From Carya illinoinensis (taxonomy: Eukaryota; Streptophyta; Magnoliopsida; Fagales; Juglandaceae), in contig NC_056766.1 in assembly GCF_018687715.1 (NCBI RefSeq), positions 42,076,933 through 42,140,932 on the forward strand: a stretch of DNA of 64,000 bases, written 5' to 3'. The position numbers and the translations under genes are program-made. Shown in pieces: positions 38,106-49,308 of this stretch (within the stretch, counting starts at the first letter, position 1; each line of letters opens with the position of its first letter). The notes beneath the pieces are model-generated. The model did not search any database. It saw only the letters and a list, made by a program, of their open reading frames with translations, and was not told the DNA's origin.

Positions 38106-39263
38106 AAGTGAGATGATGGTATTGTGAATAATATTATTCTTTTATACGAGTTATATCGTTAAACAATTGATATGATTTTATTCATGAATTGCTCGTTTAA
38201 TAAACAAATCAAGTTAAATTCAAACGGTTTTGAATAGTTTGTGGAATATTCTTTTCCACTCGTTATATTTTAGAAACTTTGACGTACAAGAAAGGCATAG
38301 GGCTTGGGTGGATTAGGGCAATCGAAGATGAATACTTTATATCTTCGTAAGTAATAGTAAATCTAGATTCTCTAAAATTTATTGTCAATGCTAAAAAATA
38401 TAGTCTGAATTTTATAGAGCCCACTTTTTAGTATCGTCTCCTCCAATGAATCCCTAGTCAATAGAGGGTTTTTTTTTTTTTTTTTTTCTCAGCTAGATCG
38501 GAAAATGTGTTAAGAAATAAATCTTATATTACTTGTAGACAATCTTAAATATGTCTATAAATAATGAGTAAACCCCTCTTATTAAATTGGTTTTACAAAT
38601 TTCTCTTATTGAATTCATTTTATAAGATAAGTTAAGTGAATAAATTTATTTATAGTATCAAAGTCTACCATAAGACAAATAGGGAGCCCACATTACTTAT
38701 TTTGTGACAATGATCATTACTTATAGATAAAATCTTGAATATATTTATAAGCAATGAATAAACATTTTTTATTAAATTGATTTTACAAGATAAAATTTAT
38801 TTATATCTTTATACGCGAGACTTATAAACTTTTTCAATTTATCATAAATGATATTAAACTCATCTTAATATCTAAATTATACATATAAATTCATTTTAAA
38901 TAAACTTTACATAACTTACTCTGATAACTTAACTCAGTATTATTTGTCAAAAACTCAAATCAATCCAACTAATTTTAACCAACAACACAGCCTAAAAGAA
39001 TACGCGCCCACACTTCCGTACTCCCCAAGCGCCAATCTACAAGGTTTTGGCTAAGAACAGTAGCTGTGTGATAAATGTGTACGGCGCATGCGCATCAACA
39101 CTCCACGTGCCACCCACACTAGAACATACGATCGTAGTGTCTATAAGTCATAGTCAATTGATTCATCTGTCGAACAAATGTAAACTGTTTTTTAGCGATC
39201 TCATGCTGGACGATGAATTTATTGCCCATTTCTTTTTATACTTAACCCTTCCCATTTCGAGTA
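38106..39263. other. Intergenic DNA with inverted LTR-like fragments
   Basis: No gene recognised. Segments 38497-38650 and 38690-38785 read, on the minus strand, like the repeats at 25682-26005 (TGTTAAGAAATAAATCTTAT = inverted form). A GC-richer block at 39000-39140 has no recognisable ORF. Confidence 0.5.
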
Positions 39264-39560
39264 TTAGAGTATCTTGGTTGGCTTGACTAAATTCATTCTT
39301 AAATTTAGTTAATATCATTTTTTTTTTTATATTTACATATTTGATCTAAATTTAACATATTCTTAAATTTGGTTGGCTTGGGGGTTGTTTTTCTCTCAAA
39401 ATGAAAACGACGCCGTTTTCATTTATTTGCCACGTAGGACACGGGGGTTACGCGAGGGTTACGCGAGCGGTTGCAAGTAGCCAATAAATAATAGCTATTT
39501 ATCTTTAACCAAGTATTATAACTAAAATCTAAATTAGTTTAGATATGTCCAATCCAATAT
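39264..39560 (+). mobile_element. MITE split by a MULE-end remnant
   Basis: The left half (39264-39378: GAGTATCTTGGTTGGCTTGA, ACTAAATTCATTCTTAAATT, GATCTAAATTTAACATATTC) and the right half (39481-39560: CCAATAAATAATAGCTATTT, AACTAAAATCTAAATTAGTT, ATGTCCAATCCAATATGTCC) read as two parts of one MITE. Between them sits 39376-39480, identical to the MULE right end at 49314-49418. The MITE identity is from recall of a widespread plant family. Confidence 0.5.
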
Positions 39561-40896
39561 GTCCAATCTTTTCATTTGGTCAAGTTAACGAAGATGCCCT
39601 TAGAATCTTAGGAATGAGAATTTTGTACGAATGCATCTATCCCTACTTTTCAAACTTTTTATTTAATTTTAATGTATCTTTATTTTAATAAAATAATAAT
39701 AACAATAAAAGACGAAACTCTCAAAAACAAATAAAGAATAGAAGACGAAAAGAAAATTCAATTAAAGTTTACCGGGACCCCCCAAAATAACATGTGTTAG
39801 AACTACATTAAATTTGCCAAACAGACATCTCTCTGGCCAGCAGAAGGGCCGGCCACGGACGACCCTAATCCACGCATGTATCATTTTCTATAATTTTCTT
39901 ATATAATTTTATTTTAAATTATGAATATTTTTATAAAAATACATGTCATTTAACATATGGTTGTCTAAAAAGACTTTTTTTTTAAATATCTAAAAAAACT
40001 TTTACCGATTTAGATATTGAGCTGAGTTGAGTTATTTATGAATAATAATAAATTTTATGGAGTTAACTTAAAATAAATTTAGATGTATTTGAATATTTAT
40101 ATATATTTATGAGAAATTAAAAAAATATTATAAGTCTCTCATGTAAAAATATATTAAGCTAAAAAAATTATAAATCTCACGTGTAAAGAAATTTTAAATT
40201 GAGATGAATTTAGTGATATGAGAATTGAATGTTTGAATATTAAACTTAGTTTAAAATTATATTAAACTGCATGGATCTCAATTCTGTTCAAGTTTCAAAC
40301 ACGATTAGTGGAAAGAGTCCTATGTATATCATCTTTTATTTTTATTTAATGTTATTTTTAAGAGATACTCCACGCCTTGTTAGCATTGGGAAATTTTACC
40401 TATATTTTAAATTTAATCAAATAAACTAAATTGAACATACCATATTTTAATCCTATTTTCTTAACTTAGTAAATATTATCTTAAATTAAATTTAGAGAAC
40501 ATTACATTTTATATAATTTTATATGCATATTATTGAATGGATAATCACTTCAAATATGTGCATTAAATATAATTAAAATGAAAAATAAACAATTTTATTT
40601 TTGAATTTTATTATTTTGATATATTTAAGTGAATATTTATTCAAGTGGTTAATAATAAAGCCAAATGTGTCAGGTCAGTAAATAAATAAGATTTAAGATT
40701 AAAAATAAAATGTTACTTTCATATATAGATAATAGAAAAAAAAAAAAAAATTTCTAAAAATAAGTATTGCTTACTGCCAAAGAAAAGGTTTCGCCGCTAA
40801 CGTTGTGAACGATTACACCTCACTGCAGAATCCGTTCCTTTCTGAGTTATTTTTTTACCAAAATACGCCTGCCCTCACATTTGCTCCCCTATAAAT
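39371..40896 (+). repeat. Left copy of 1.5-kb direct repeat (duplicated AdoMetDC promoter)
   Basis: About 98% identical by eye to 49309-50818 (roughly 30 differences, mostly single bases and small indels). It holds the MULE right-end remnant, the right half of a MITE, a family E MITE (about 40008-40310), and the proximal promoter block AAAAGGTTTCGCCGCTAACG...CTCACATTTGCTCCCCTATAAAT. Homology stops abruptly after TATAAAT (40896), where the MULE left end begins. In the other copy the same TATAAAT leads into the AdoMetDC leader. Confidence 0.95.
40889..40896 (+). promoter_or_regulatory. Duplicated TATA box upstream of the transposase gene
   Basis: CTATAAAT is identical in context to the AdoMetDC TATA box at 50811-50818. 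It lies 1.3 kb upstream of the transposase start codon and about 580 bp upstream of a strong leader-intron donor. Whether it drives transcription is inference. Confidence 0.6.
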
Positions 40897-41081
40897 CAGT
40901 TCTTCTATTTGCAACCGCCGTTGCGTAACCGGCGCGGAACCGTCTGACGTGGCAGTGCCACGTCATTTAAAAAAATAATTTATTTATAAAAAAAAAAAAG
41001 AAAAAGAAAAAGAGAGGCCGATTGAAATATGCGGGAAAATGGGAGGGAAAGTGCAGACCCAGAACCACAAAGTTTTGAAAC

Positions 41082-41325
41082 TCCCTCTCTCTCCGACCGA
41101 GCACTCTCTCCGACCGAGCTCGGAGCTGACAGAGCTGAAACTCTCTCTCTTCGACCGAGCTCTGAAACCGTGTCTCTCTCCGATTTCGTTTGTGTATGCG
41201 GTGCATTTAGGCGTTCGGAAACTCCCTGGATCTCCGACCGAGCTCTGAAACTCTCTATCTCCGACCGAGCTGAGCTGAAACTCTCTCTCTCCGACCGAGC
41301 TCTGAAACTCTCTCTCTCGTTGTTA
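41082..41325 (+). repeat. 29-bp minisatellite in the transposase leader
   Basis: Degenerate tandem units of the type CTCCGACCGAGCTCTGAAAC + TCTCTCTCT, about eight copies. It lies in the probable leader exon of the transposase gene and creates spurious long ORFs on both strands. Confidence 0.85.
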
Positions 41326-42204
41326 TTTACCTCCATATCTCGTTCTTACAAAATCTTTTTAGTCTCAAGATTCTGTCTGGGATAAGTAAATATAGTTCCT
41401 TTTTGGATTCAAGTACGTAGGTTCTGGGGATCTTATAAACATTCACCCTTCAGAACTCAAATTCCAATGTAAGTGTTTGTTTTTTCTTTTGCTCAATTTC
41501 TTTTATATCAGTCTACTTTTTTTGTCCCATTGAAAATATAGTAACCTGAATTTATAGTTTTGAAAATAGAATAAAAGACTTGTTTTTAAAATATTTCTAG
41601 TAACCTGAATTGAGGTAAAATAGTAGTTATTGTTTTCTTTCCGTATCCGTAGGCATTATGCTATTTATGTTTACTGCTTTGTCCAGTTGTTTGTGATGTC
41701 AGTTTTACTCTTTGAGACTTATGTAATGTGTTTGTTTAAATTGTTTCTGATTTTGGGTCTTCTGATGAGTATGCTATCGATATCTTTTGTGTTGTGAGTT
41801 ATACAGTTGGTGATAAGTAATAAAATGAAAATGCACATGGATCTTAATTGAAAATCACGACCCCACGGTATCACTCATTTCTTCAATGCTTTTATGATCA
41901 TCCAACCGAATATTTTCGATCCTAAGGAAAGAAATATAGGCAATTTAGTATTCTGACAGCTTGTTCCCATTTATGGGGTTTAATTAAACTTATACCTGGG
42001 TTGGGATTGAATCCCAAGTATCGAGCATGTCTTTTATTTTTTTGTGGTAAATAACCAAATTCTATACCCCTAGAAGTTGGTGCTAATGGATTGGTGATTG
42101 GTGGTCCAAAATGTCTGACATACTAGTTTGTAGATTTTAATGTGGTTGGATGTTATGTTATACAATCCATTGCTATTGAGAAGCTGCATTATCTTCCCCT
42201 CAGC

Positions 42205-45200
42205 ATGGAAAAAGGAAAAGAACATCCTAGCACGCTAAGACCCTCTAGCTCAAATCCCGAATCCGCGGTATGTAATTTCATTTAATATATCAATCCATGG
42301 TAGAGTAGATATTAGTTGACTTTTATTTTCAAAATACATCAACTATTTGAAAGTATTTCATTTTAGGACATACCATCAACTTCTCCAAACATACCAATTC
42401 ACGGTTACTATGGACCAGTGCCTGCGTGGTCACCGGCCTTTCTCGATGCCAACCAATATCCAAGCAACCTACAGGTGGTGGTGTCATGTTTTCTGTTATA
42501 TTTTACTAAGTTGGTTTGTGTCAAGAGTTTAATTGTGTTTGTTTTTCCTTTTTGCCAGAATGCTAGTTATCCAATTCAACATGGCATGGAAGGGCAGTTG
42601 TCGGACATCAATACAAGCTCCGCTACAAGCAGATTTCAGGGTACAGAGGATAATAGATATGTAGTTGGGGAGGAGACTGATTCGCCATGTACATCTTCTA
42701 GAGTCGAAGAAGTTAATTTTGATATTCCAGATGAACAAGAAACCGAGTCTGGCAGTGCAGGAACAACTAAGAAGACACAAATGGATGACATTGATGAGCC
42801 AATGTCGGGGATGGAGTTTAATTCCCTAGAAGATTTAATCAGTTATTATAAAGAATATGGTAAGAAAAGCGGGTTTGGGGTGATGACTAAAAGAAGTGAG
42901 AGGGGAGAGGATGAGACTGTTAGATATGTCACCCTTGCCTGTGCCCGTGGTGGGAAGGCAAGGAATAGACTCTTGAATGTCTCCAACCCACGTCCGACAG
43001 GAAAGACGGAGTGTAAGGCCAAAATAAATGCCTTAAAAGCTGATGATGGAAAGTTTAGGCTGACTCAGTTCATAATATCCACAATCACGGCCTCAGTCCG
43101 AAGAAATCCCGCTTCTTTCGATGTAACCGAGAAGTGAGTGAATCTGTCAAAAGAGTTCTAGATACAAATGATTTAGCTGGCATCCGAATGAACAAGAGTT
43201 TCGGATCTCTGGTTGTAGGCGCAGGTGGATTTGAGAACCTCCCGTTTTTGGAAAAAGACTGTCGTAACTACATCAACAAGGCTAGGCATCTACGACTGGG
43301 CGCAGGTGGTGCCGGAGCACTTCGAGACTACTTTTTACGGATGCAGTACAAAAATCCAGGGTTCTTTGCACTGATGGACCTGGACGATGACGGGAGGCTA
43401 AAGAATGTATTTTGGGCAGATCCCCGTAGTAGAGCTGCATACCAATATTTCGGTGATGTGGTAACCTTCGACACCACATACTTGACGAACCGATATGGGA
43501 TGCCCTTCGCACCATTTGTTGGTGTAAACCACCATGGGCAGTCAATTTTGTTGGGAGCTGGTTTGATTTCATCTGAGGATACACATACCTTCGTGTGGTT
43601 ATTCCAAACCTGGTTGCAGTGTATGGATGGTGTCGCGCCGAAGGCTATTATCACTGACCAAGATAGAGTCATGAAAAATGCAATTGCAATTGTCTTTCCA
43701 GAAAGCCGCCATAGATTTTGCCTATGGCATATCCTGAAGAAAGTCCCAGAAAAGCTTGGATGCTATGGTTCCTACAAAAGTGGCATGAAAACTGCACTGA
43801 TGAAATGTGTTTATGACACACAAAAGCGGGAAGAGTTTGAAAAATCTTGGCATGAGATGATCAGCACGTATAACTTGCATGATAATGTCTGGTTGCAGAC
43901 TTTATACACTGAGCGTTGCCATTGGGTACCGGCCTTCTTGAAAGACATTTTTTGGGCTGGGATGAGTACTACGCAGCGGAGCGAGAGCATGAATGCCTTT
44001 TTTGATGGTTACGTTCATGCTAAGACGAACTTGAAAGAGTTTGTCGATCAGTACGATAATGCCCTGAAAAAGAAAATTGAGAACGAAAATGTCGCTGACT
44101 TCCACTCATTTAATCTCACAATTCCTTGCATCTCTAGATCGCCTATTGAAAAGAGATATCAAGATTTGTATACAAATGTTAAATTCAGGGAAGTTCAGAT
44201 CCAGCTTACCGGCATTATCGACTTGGACCCAGTTTTACATAGAAGAGAGGGTACTGTGAAGACCTATTTGGTAGAGGATGAAGTTCGTGTTGAAGATTTT
44301 ACGAAGCAAGTGACACGCTCAGTAGATTTTAATGATGAAGATGGTGTCGCGAAATGTTCTTGTGGTTTATTTGAAATGAGGGAGATAGTGTGCCGGCACA
44401 TCTTCGCTGTGTTCAAATGTAACGGGATTAAGACAATGCCACAACAGTACATTTTGGATCGATGGAGGAAGGACATTAAAAGAAGATACACGTTAATTAA
44501 CAGCAGCTATGACGCAGGCGAGGTGCGGGAAGATGCTAATAGATATTCAAGTCTGTTGAATATTTGTTATAAAATGATTACTTGTGCTGCGGGTTCGAAA
44601 AAGCATACTGAGGATGCAACAACTAAGTTGCATGCAATGATTGACCTGTACTCTGAGACCCAAGAACCCCCATCGCTGGCTGAAAATTGTTTAAATGTTG
44701 GTGGTGTGACAAAGGAAAGTGCAGCTACCACTGGAAGTTCAACTCAAGTACTCAGTCCAAAGATAGTTCAAGGGAAAGGCAGGCCCCCATCTATAAGGAG
44801 AGCATCTAGGATGGAGAAAGAGCTGAGAAAAGTTAAAGAGAAAACGAAGAAAGCGCAGGGAAAGGGAAAACACAAACAGGTGCATTCACGTAAAATTACA
44901 TTCTTGCATTTAATCCTGCATCCAGATTTGTTATTAATTACTTCCATATTTTATTAGCGGGATGGAGACGATACCCATGGTGTGGACACTTGCAGGAGCT
45001 TATTTGGCCCCTCCGATTTGGACGTCTCCAATATTGGACACGTGCAGGTAAAATTTGTTGAGTTTGTTATTTATTTTATTGTACTATTTTTAAGTCTATT
45101 GCTGTACTTTTTACGAAATTTTGCCACATCAGGCTATTCCAGACAGGTCGCTAGCATATGACATTAGGGAAACCCAATCAACAGATCCAGTGATTCAAAC

Positions 45201-45366
45201 TCAACAAAGTGTAAGTGGATCTTAACAGTTTAATGCTATTTTAATGACATTTGTCGTCTACACTAGTTGCTAATACACTAGTTGTTATTAATTACAGATG
45301 GGATTTGGGTTGGACGGATCACAACCGCTGCACGTTGAGTTTGATGGATCACAACCACAGCAATGA
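42205..45366 (+). pseudogene. FAR1/FRS-type MULE transposase, one frameshift
   Basis: Six coding exons: 42205-42267, 42367-42474, 42559-44879, 44958-45047, 45133-45210, 45298-45366. A likely leader intron spans 41469-42203 (GTAAGTG donor, CCCTCAG acceptor). Exon 3 encodes the FAR1 DNA-binding domain (EFNSLEDLISYYKEYGKKSG...). A one-base loss near 43066-43075 throws the frame to a stop at 43135-43137, just before the domain's HNHGLSP segment, which is readable in another frame. Exon 3 is 2321 nt, one short of a codon multiple, which agrees. The rest is open: from the ATG at 43134, MULE transposase Asp (FDTTY), Asp (ITDQD), Glu (QRSES), then a SWIM zinc finger CSCGLFEMREIVCRH. About 909 aa without the break. 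A restart product of at least 600 aa would keep the catalytic core but lose the FAR1 finger. Confidence 0.88.
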
Positions 45367-46507
45367 CAACTAGTGTGTAATTTTTCCATATTGCGAAGTA
45401 TTCATCTTCTTCATCTACTTTTACTTCAACATTTGTGTCAATTACAATTGTAAAGAAAGTCGGCTAGTTTGGTGTGTATGGTTTGGTAGAAATTTATGAT
45501 TAATATGCAGGAACTTTCTAACGACAATCTCATTTGGCATTGAATTCATAGGACCAATGGAACCTGCTGCATAGTTGGTAGTATGTTGGGAGCAGTTTTG
45601 AGGTAGAGCTATTTCAGAAGTCACGTCAAAGTGGGAGAAGGGAAGTTGATGACTTTTTTAATATGTATCTATTTATAGATTTTATGGGTATGTATAGGCC
45701 TTTGGATGGAAGTCTACTGCAATTTATTATGGCATAGAATTTTCAGATTTTGGTGGTTATGTTGATAAATTGTAAAGAAAGTGTAAAGATTCCAGATTTA
45801 TGCGTGTCATGGTATTTTGGGCAGATTTAATGCTATTGGAATGATATTTAATTGGTTTTGTAATGACATTAGAAGTTTAATGAGGAAGATGGTTTCCATA
45901 TTCAAGCTTGTATGGAATGATGTCTGGGCACTGCCCAGCTGTGTTCAAATAAGAGTTATTGTTGTGTAAACATAAATCGTAGTCCAATTGATGAACTACG
46001 TTCAATTGGAGGTAATTCTACTACTTTAATCCTGGGTCTGTGCGCTGGCAATAAGTTGCATGCAGGTCGAGAGCATGATTGGTTTAATGGCAGAAGAGAA
46101 CAACACGGATACGGGAAGAGTTTTGAACCTTCGCAAGTTTGTTTTTGTTGCACTTATAGCATCATTTGGCAGGTGGATTCACAGGACAGGCTAGAGAACA
46201 AACTTGCATGAAAAATACATGTTCTACTAGTCCTGTTATAAAATCTAGAGAAGTTCTTATGTGCCCAGCTACCAATTAGAGAATATTTACAGAGCTGAGA
46301 AGGGATCTTAACATTACAAGACCAATTACAAACATGAGTTCCAACTTCACCAAACAACTTCAATGTGTAATTACAATGTGGGTTACTCTAATCCCAATTC
46401 CAAGTCTAGAGTACAAAAGCCTACAAACATTCTGACTTCCAAAATATTGCATAAGCCAACAACGGGTAATCCCATTCACTCAAAATACTTAAAGTTAACA
46501 GGAAGGC
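45367..46507. other. Spacer between the two MULE genes (shared 3' region)
   Basis: The stretch between the transposase stop and the GRF-protein stop holds the 3' UTRs of two convergent genes. I see no other gene or RNA. Confidence 0.6.
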
Positions 46508-47052
46508 TCAAAACAGAAGCCAACGTCCAAAAAGAAAACAGAGTACTAATGCAGCAGCCCAATACATCCCCAAGAACCGTGACACTAAACACTTCCTTTG
46601 AGAACGTTGTGCATGACGCACCAACTCCGTCTCGAGCTGATCCACTATCTTGCGAAGGTCAATTTCCCTCTTTTCTAGCAGCTTGACTATCTTCTCGAGA
46701 TCTCTCTCCTTCCGTAGCAGCTCATCAATTCTTTCTCGGATTTGGAGCTCAATTACTTGATTACTATCTGCCCATTTGAAGTACTTGCAGAATGGTAATC
46801 CCTGAGCATACAAGGCCAAGAATATTAATGAATGCAGATAAGAAAACCTTAATGTACGTACAAGAATGAGCTATCCATTACCTCTGTGTTATAGTTTGGA
46901 CACCCTAAGAAGGCTCGTCCAGGATTTTTTGCCGTAGTTGAGTACTTCAATGTGGGTTTGACCTCACAGAAGCACAGAGCTTGACTTGAGGTATGTTTAG
47001 CAAAAGAGGAAGACATTGATGTTGATGATGATGATGATGACATTTCTACCAT
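46508..47052 (-). CDS. GRF zinc-finger, coiled-coil, membrane-tail protein carried by the MULE
   Basis: Two exons, 47052-46882 and 46801-46508 (minus strand), join in phase 0 to give 154 aa; a start three codons later (47043) is equally plausible. A Ser-rich start is followed by a GRF-type zinc finger: CFC, then KNPGRAFLGCPNYNTE, then FCKYFKWAD, which supplies the expected Cys set and the NPGR...CP signature. A charged helical stretch (RERIDELLRKERDLEKIVKL...) predicts a coiled coil. The C-terminus is hydrophobic (FLGMYWAAALVLCFLFGRWL), consistent with a tail anchor. Small GRF-finger proteins of this shape are common in plant genomes. This one lies inside the element next to its right end, transcribed inward. 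Its job is unknown: captured host gene, or an accessory protein in the position of MuDR mudrB (no sequence similarity claimed). Confidence 0.8.
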
Positions 47053-47960
47053 GAACCAAAATAACATCAGCTCAAATAGAAGAGAGGCAGTACCAAGAAA
47101 TTCAGTCCATAATATCCAATGTGTGAAGAAAATCATATCAATTCCAACAATTCAGTAACAGCTAAATGTAGCAGTCCCAACAAAGTAAACGAGAATTATG
47201 TTTCACATATAGGAAGATCACAACATCACAAGTGGCATACCATTAAAGCTTTACTTATAAACCAAAAAAGAGAAGAATTAATATTGAAACGGTAAAGAAT
47301 ATGCTAAATAATATACTTGGGGAAGATGACAGCAAGGTGTGCAAATGAGAATATGTTCCTTGCACTAATATGTATAAACCTGCAATGATTATTAGAACAA
47401 TTAAGTACCCAATTATCCAATCAACTTTGAAAAACATGAGTTCCACTTAACGTAATTAGTCAATAATCATAATAACTGATCTGTGTGCGACACATCTAAA
47501 TACTTTACAAAGAAATAACGCCTTGATGTATAACTTTTTTACCAACATTAGAAGGAGTTAGTTGATATTCCCCTTGCTCCAAGGTCCAATTGCACCAATG
47601 GTAGTCATCCTCAATCCAATTGCACCAATGTACATTAAAGAAACAAACGAGTGTAAAACAATCAGCCAATACACATACCTCAGACTTTACGGCTCATCAA
47701 ATAGAAATTCAGAAAACAAAAAACATCAGGTCAAATAGGGGGATTCAGAGTGATTTTCACCTCTGATTTGGACTGTAATTTTTCTTTATGATGATTCACA
47801 ATGTACACCAGAGTATCAAAGCTCAAAAATATAGGAAGAAAAATATAAACGATATGTTAGGTTCTTAATCAGAGCTCAAACTAATATAGGAAGAAAAATA
47901 TAAAGAATCATAATGGTAATTAGAGCTTCTTAATCAGATCTCAAATACATAACAGAAAAA
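47053..47960. other. Upstream region of the GRF-finger gene
   Basis: AT-rich DNA within the MULE with no coding ORF I can support. A leader intron for the GRF gene is possible here, because telobox-containing, GC-richer leader-like DNA lies further right near 48.8-49.3 kb. Confidence 0.4.
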
Positions 47961-48500
47961 AAAACAAACAATCATGGACTTAATGATATCAGATTCTAAA
48001 TACATAACAAAATAAAATAAAGAATCATGGACTTAATGTTATGCTCAAAAGCATAACAATAAAGATATAAACAACCAGCTAATGATATCAAATTCTAAAT
48101 ACATAACAAAATAAAATAAAGAATCATGGACTTAATCAGAGCTCAAAAGCATAACAATAAAAATATAAACAACCAGCTAATGATATCAGATTCTAAATAC
48201 ATAATAAAATAAAATAAAGAATCATGGACTTAATAAGTACCCAATTATTACCACTTAAAAATATAAACAACCAGCTTCTTTATCAGATTCTAAATACATA
48301 ACAAAATAAAATAAACAATCATGGACTTAATCAGAGCTTAAATACATAACAAAATAAAATAAAGAATCATGGACTTAATAAGTACCCAATTATTACCACT
48401 TAAAAATATAAACAACTAGCTTCTTTATCAGATTCTAAATACATAACAAAATAAAATAAACAATCATGGACTTAATCAGAGCTCAAGAACTTACCAATAA
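47960..48500. repeat. About 98-bp tandem repeat array inside the MULE
   Basis: The phrase TTCTAAATACATAACAAAAT followed by AATCATGGACTTAAT starts at 47994, 48093, 48191, 48288 and 48433, a period of 97-99 bp with one longer interval. Partial extra copies lie between. The array is not palindromic and has no spacers, so it is a minisatellite. Confidence 0.85.
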
Positions 48501-48549
48501 AAATATAAACAATCAGCTTCTTAATCAGAGCTCACATACATATCAAAAA

Positions 48550-48770
48550 ATAAATAAACAATCAGCCTATTTATCATTGTCATAAATATATCACAAAAAA
48601 GCCCAATCAGAAATCGATACACCAAAACACATTAAAAGGGGGAAAAATAACATGATTTCAAAAAAAAATTAGACAATCAGCCTATTTATCAGAGCATAAA
48701 TATATAACAAAAATGCCCAATCAGAAATCGGTACACCAAAACACATTAAAAGGGGGAAAAATAACCTGAT
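48550..48770. repeat. 114-bp tandem duplication
   Basis: GCCCAATCAGAAATCGRTAC followed by ACCAAAACACATTAAAAGGG occurs at 48601 and 48715. The preceding CAATCAGCCTATTTATCA is also repeated. Confidence 0.85.
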
Positions 48771-48824
48771 TTAGGGTTAGGGTTAGGGTTAGGGTTAGGT
48801 TTAGGGTTAGGGTTAGGGTTTCGG
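48771..48824 (-). repeat. Telomere-like TTAGGG tract (telobox array)
   Basis: Eight near-perfect TTAGGG hexamers (one reads TTAGGT) end in TTTCGG. On the minus strand this gives CCCTAA repeats upstream of the GRF-finger gene, including telobox-like AACCCTAA. The unit is the six-base form, not the usual plant seven-base TTTAGGG, and unrelated sequence lies on both sides, so this is not a chromosome end. Confidence 0.9.
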
Positions 48825-48912
48825 TGCTATGTGGTCTTCACATTCCAGATCTGGTGGAGGTCGCCGGGGATCTGTGTTTCGTCGGTATTCGGTACGACCG
48901 GTTGCAAGTTTA

Positions 48913-49283
48913 CCTGTTGTTGGGTCTTCGGAGAGGATGAAGACAGAGAACAGACATACCAATCAAAGAACAAACAAACCGAACGAACAATAGGTCTCGG
49001 TTTGGATGGAAGGCAGGATCTGGACGACGGTGGAAGTGGAGGGTCGCGGTGAGGAGGGTCTTCGGGAGAGGGAGAAAGTGAAATGAAAAGTGAACCAGTT
49101 GTTGGGTCTTCGGAGAGGATGAAGACAGAGAACAAACATACCGATCAAAGAACAAACAAAACAATAGAACAATAGGTCTCGGTTTGGATGGAAGGCAGGA
49201 TCTGGACGACGATGGAAATGGAGGGTCGCGGTGAGGAGGGTCTTCGGGAGAGGGAGAAAGTGAAATGAAAAGGGAAACTGAAA
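48913..49283. repeat. 182-bp tandem duplication near the MULE right end
   Basis: GTTGTTGGGTCTTCGGAGAG starts at 48916 and again at 49098, followed in both by the same CAATAGGTCTCGGTTTGG and GGTCGCGGTGAGGAGGGTCT segments. It lies between the telomere-like tract and the right terminal repeat, probably in the leader or promoter of the GRF-finger gene. Minus-strand ORFs through it (for example 48910-49296) are repeat-driven. Confidence 0.9.
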
Positions 49284-49308
49284 TGAATGAATTCAAATCG
49301 AGTACGGG

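Noticed and set aside
41029..41385. 118-codon ORFs on both strands
   Set aside because: Both are produced by the CTCCGACCGAGCTCTGAAAC minisatellite; composition is repetitive Ser/Arg/Leu and there is no domain.
47960..48500. CRISPR-like array
   Set aside because: Units are contiguous ~98-bp tandem copies without unique spacers, in a plant nuclear genome.
48771..48824. Chromosome end
   Set aside because: Only eight hexamers of the non-plant type, with unique transposon sequence and host genes on both sides.
48827..49296. Minus-strand Pro/Ser-rich ORFs of 102-128 codons
   Set aside because: They arise from the 182-bp tandem duplication and are more likely leader or promoter of the GRF-finger gene.
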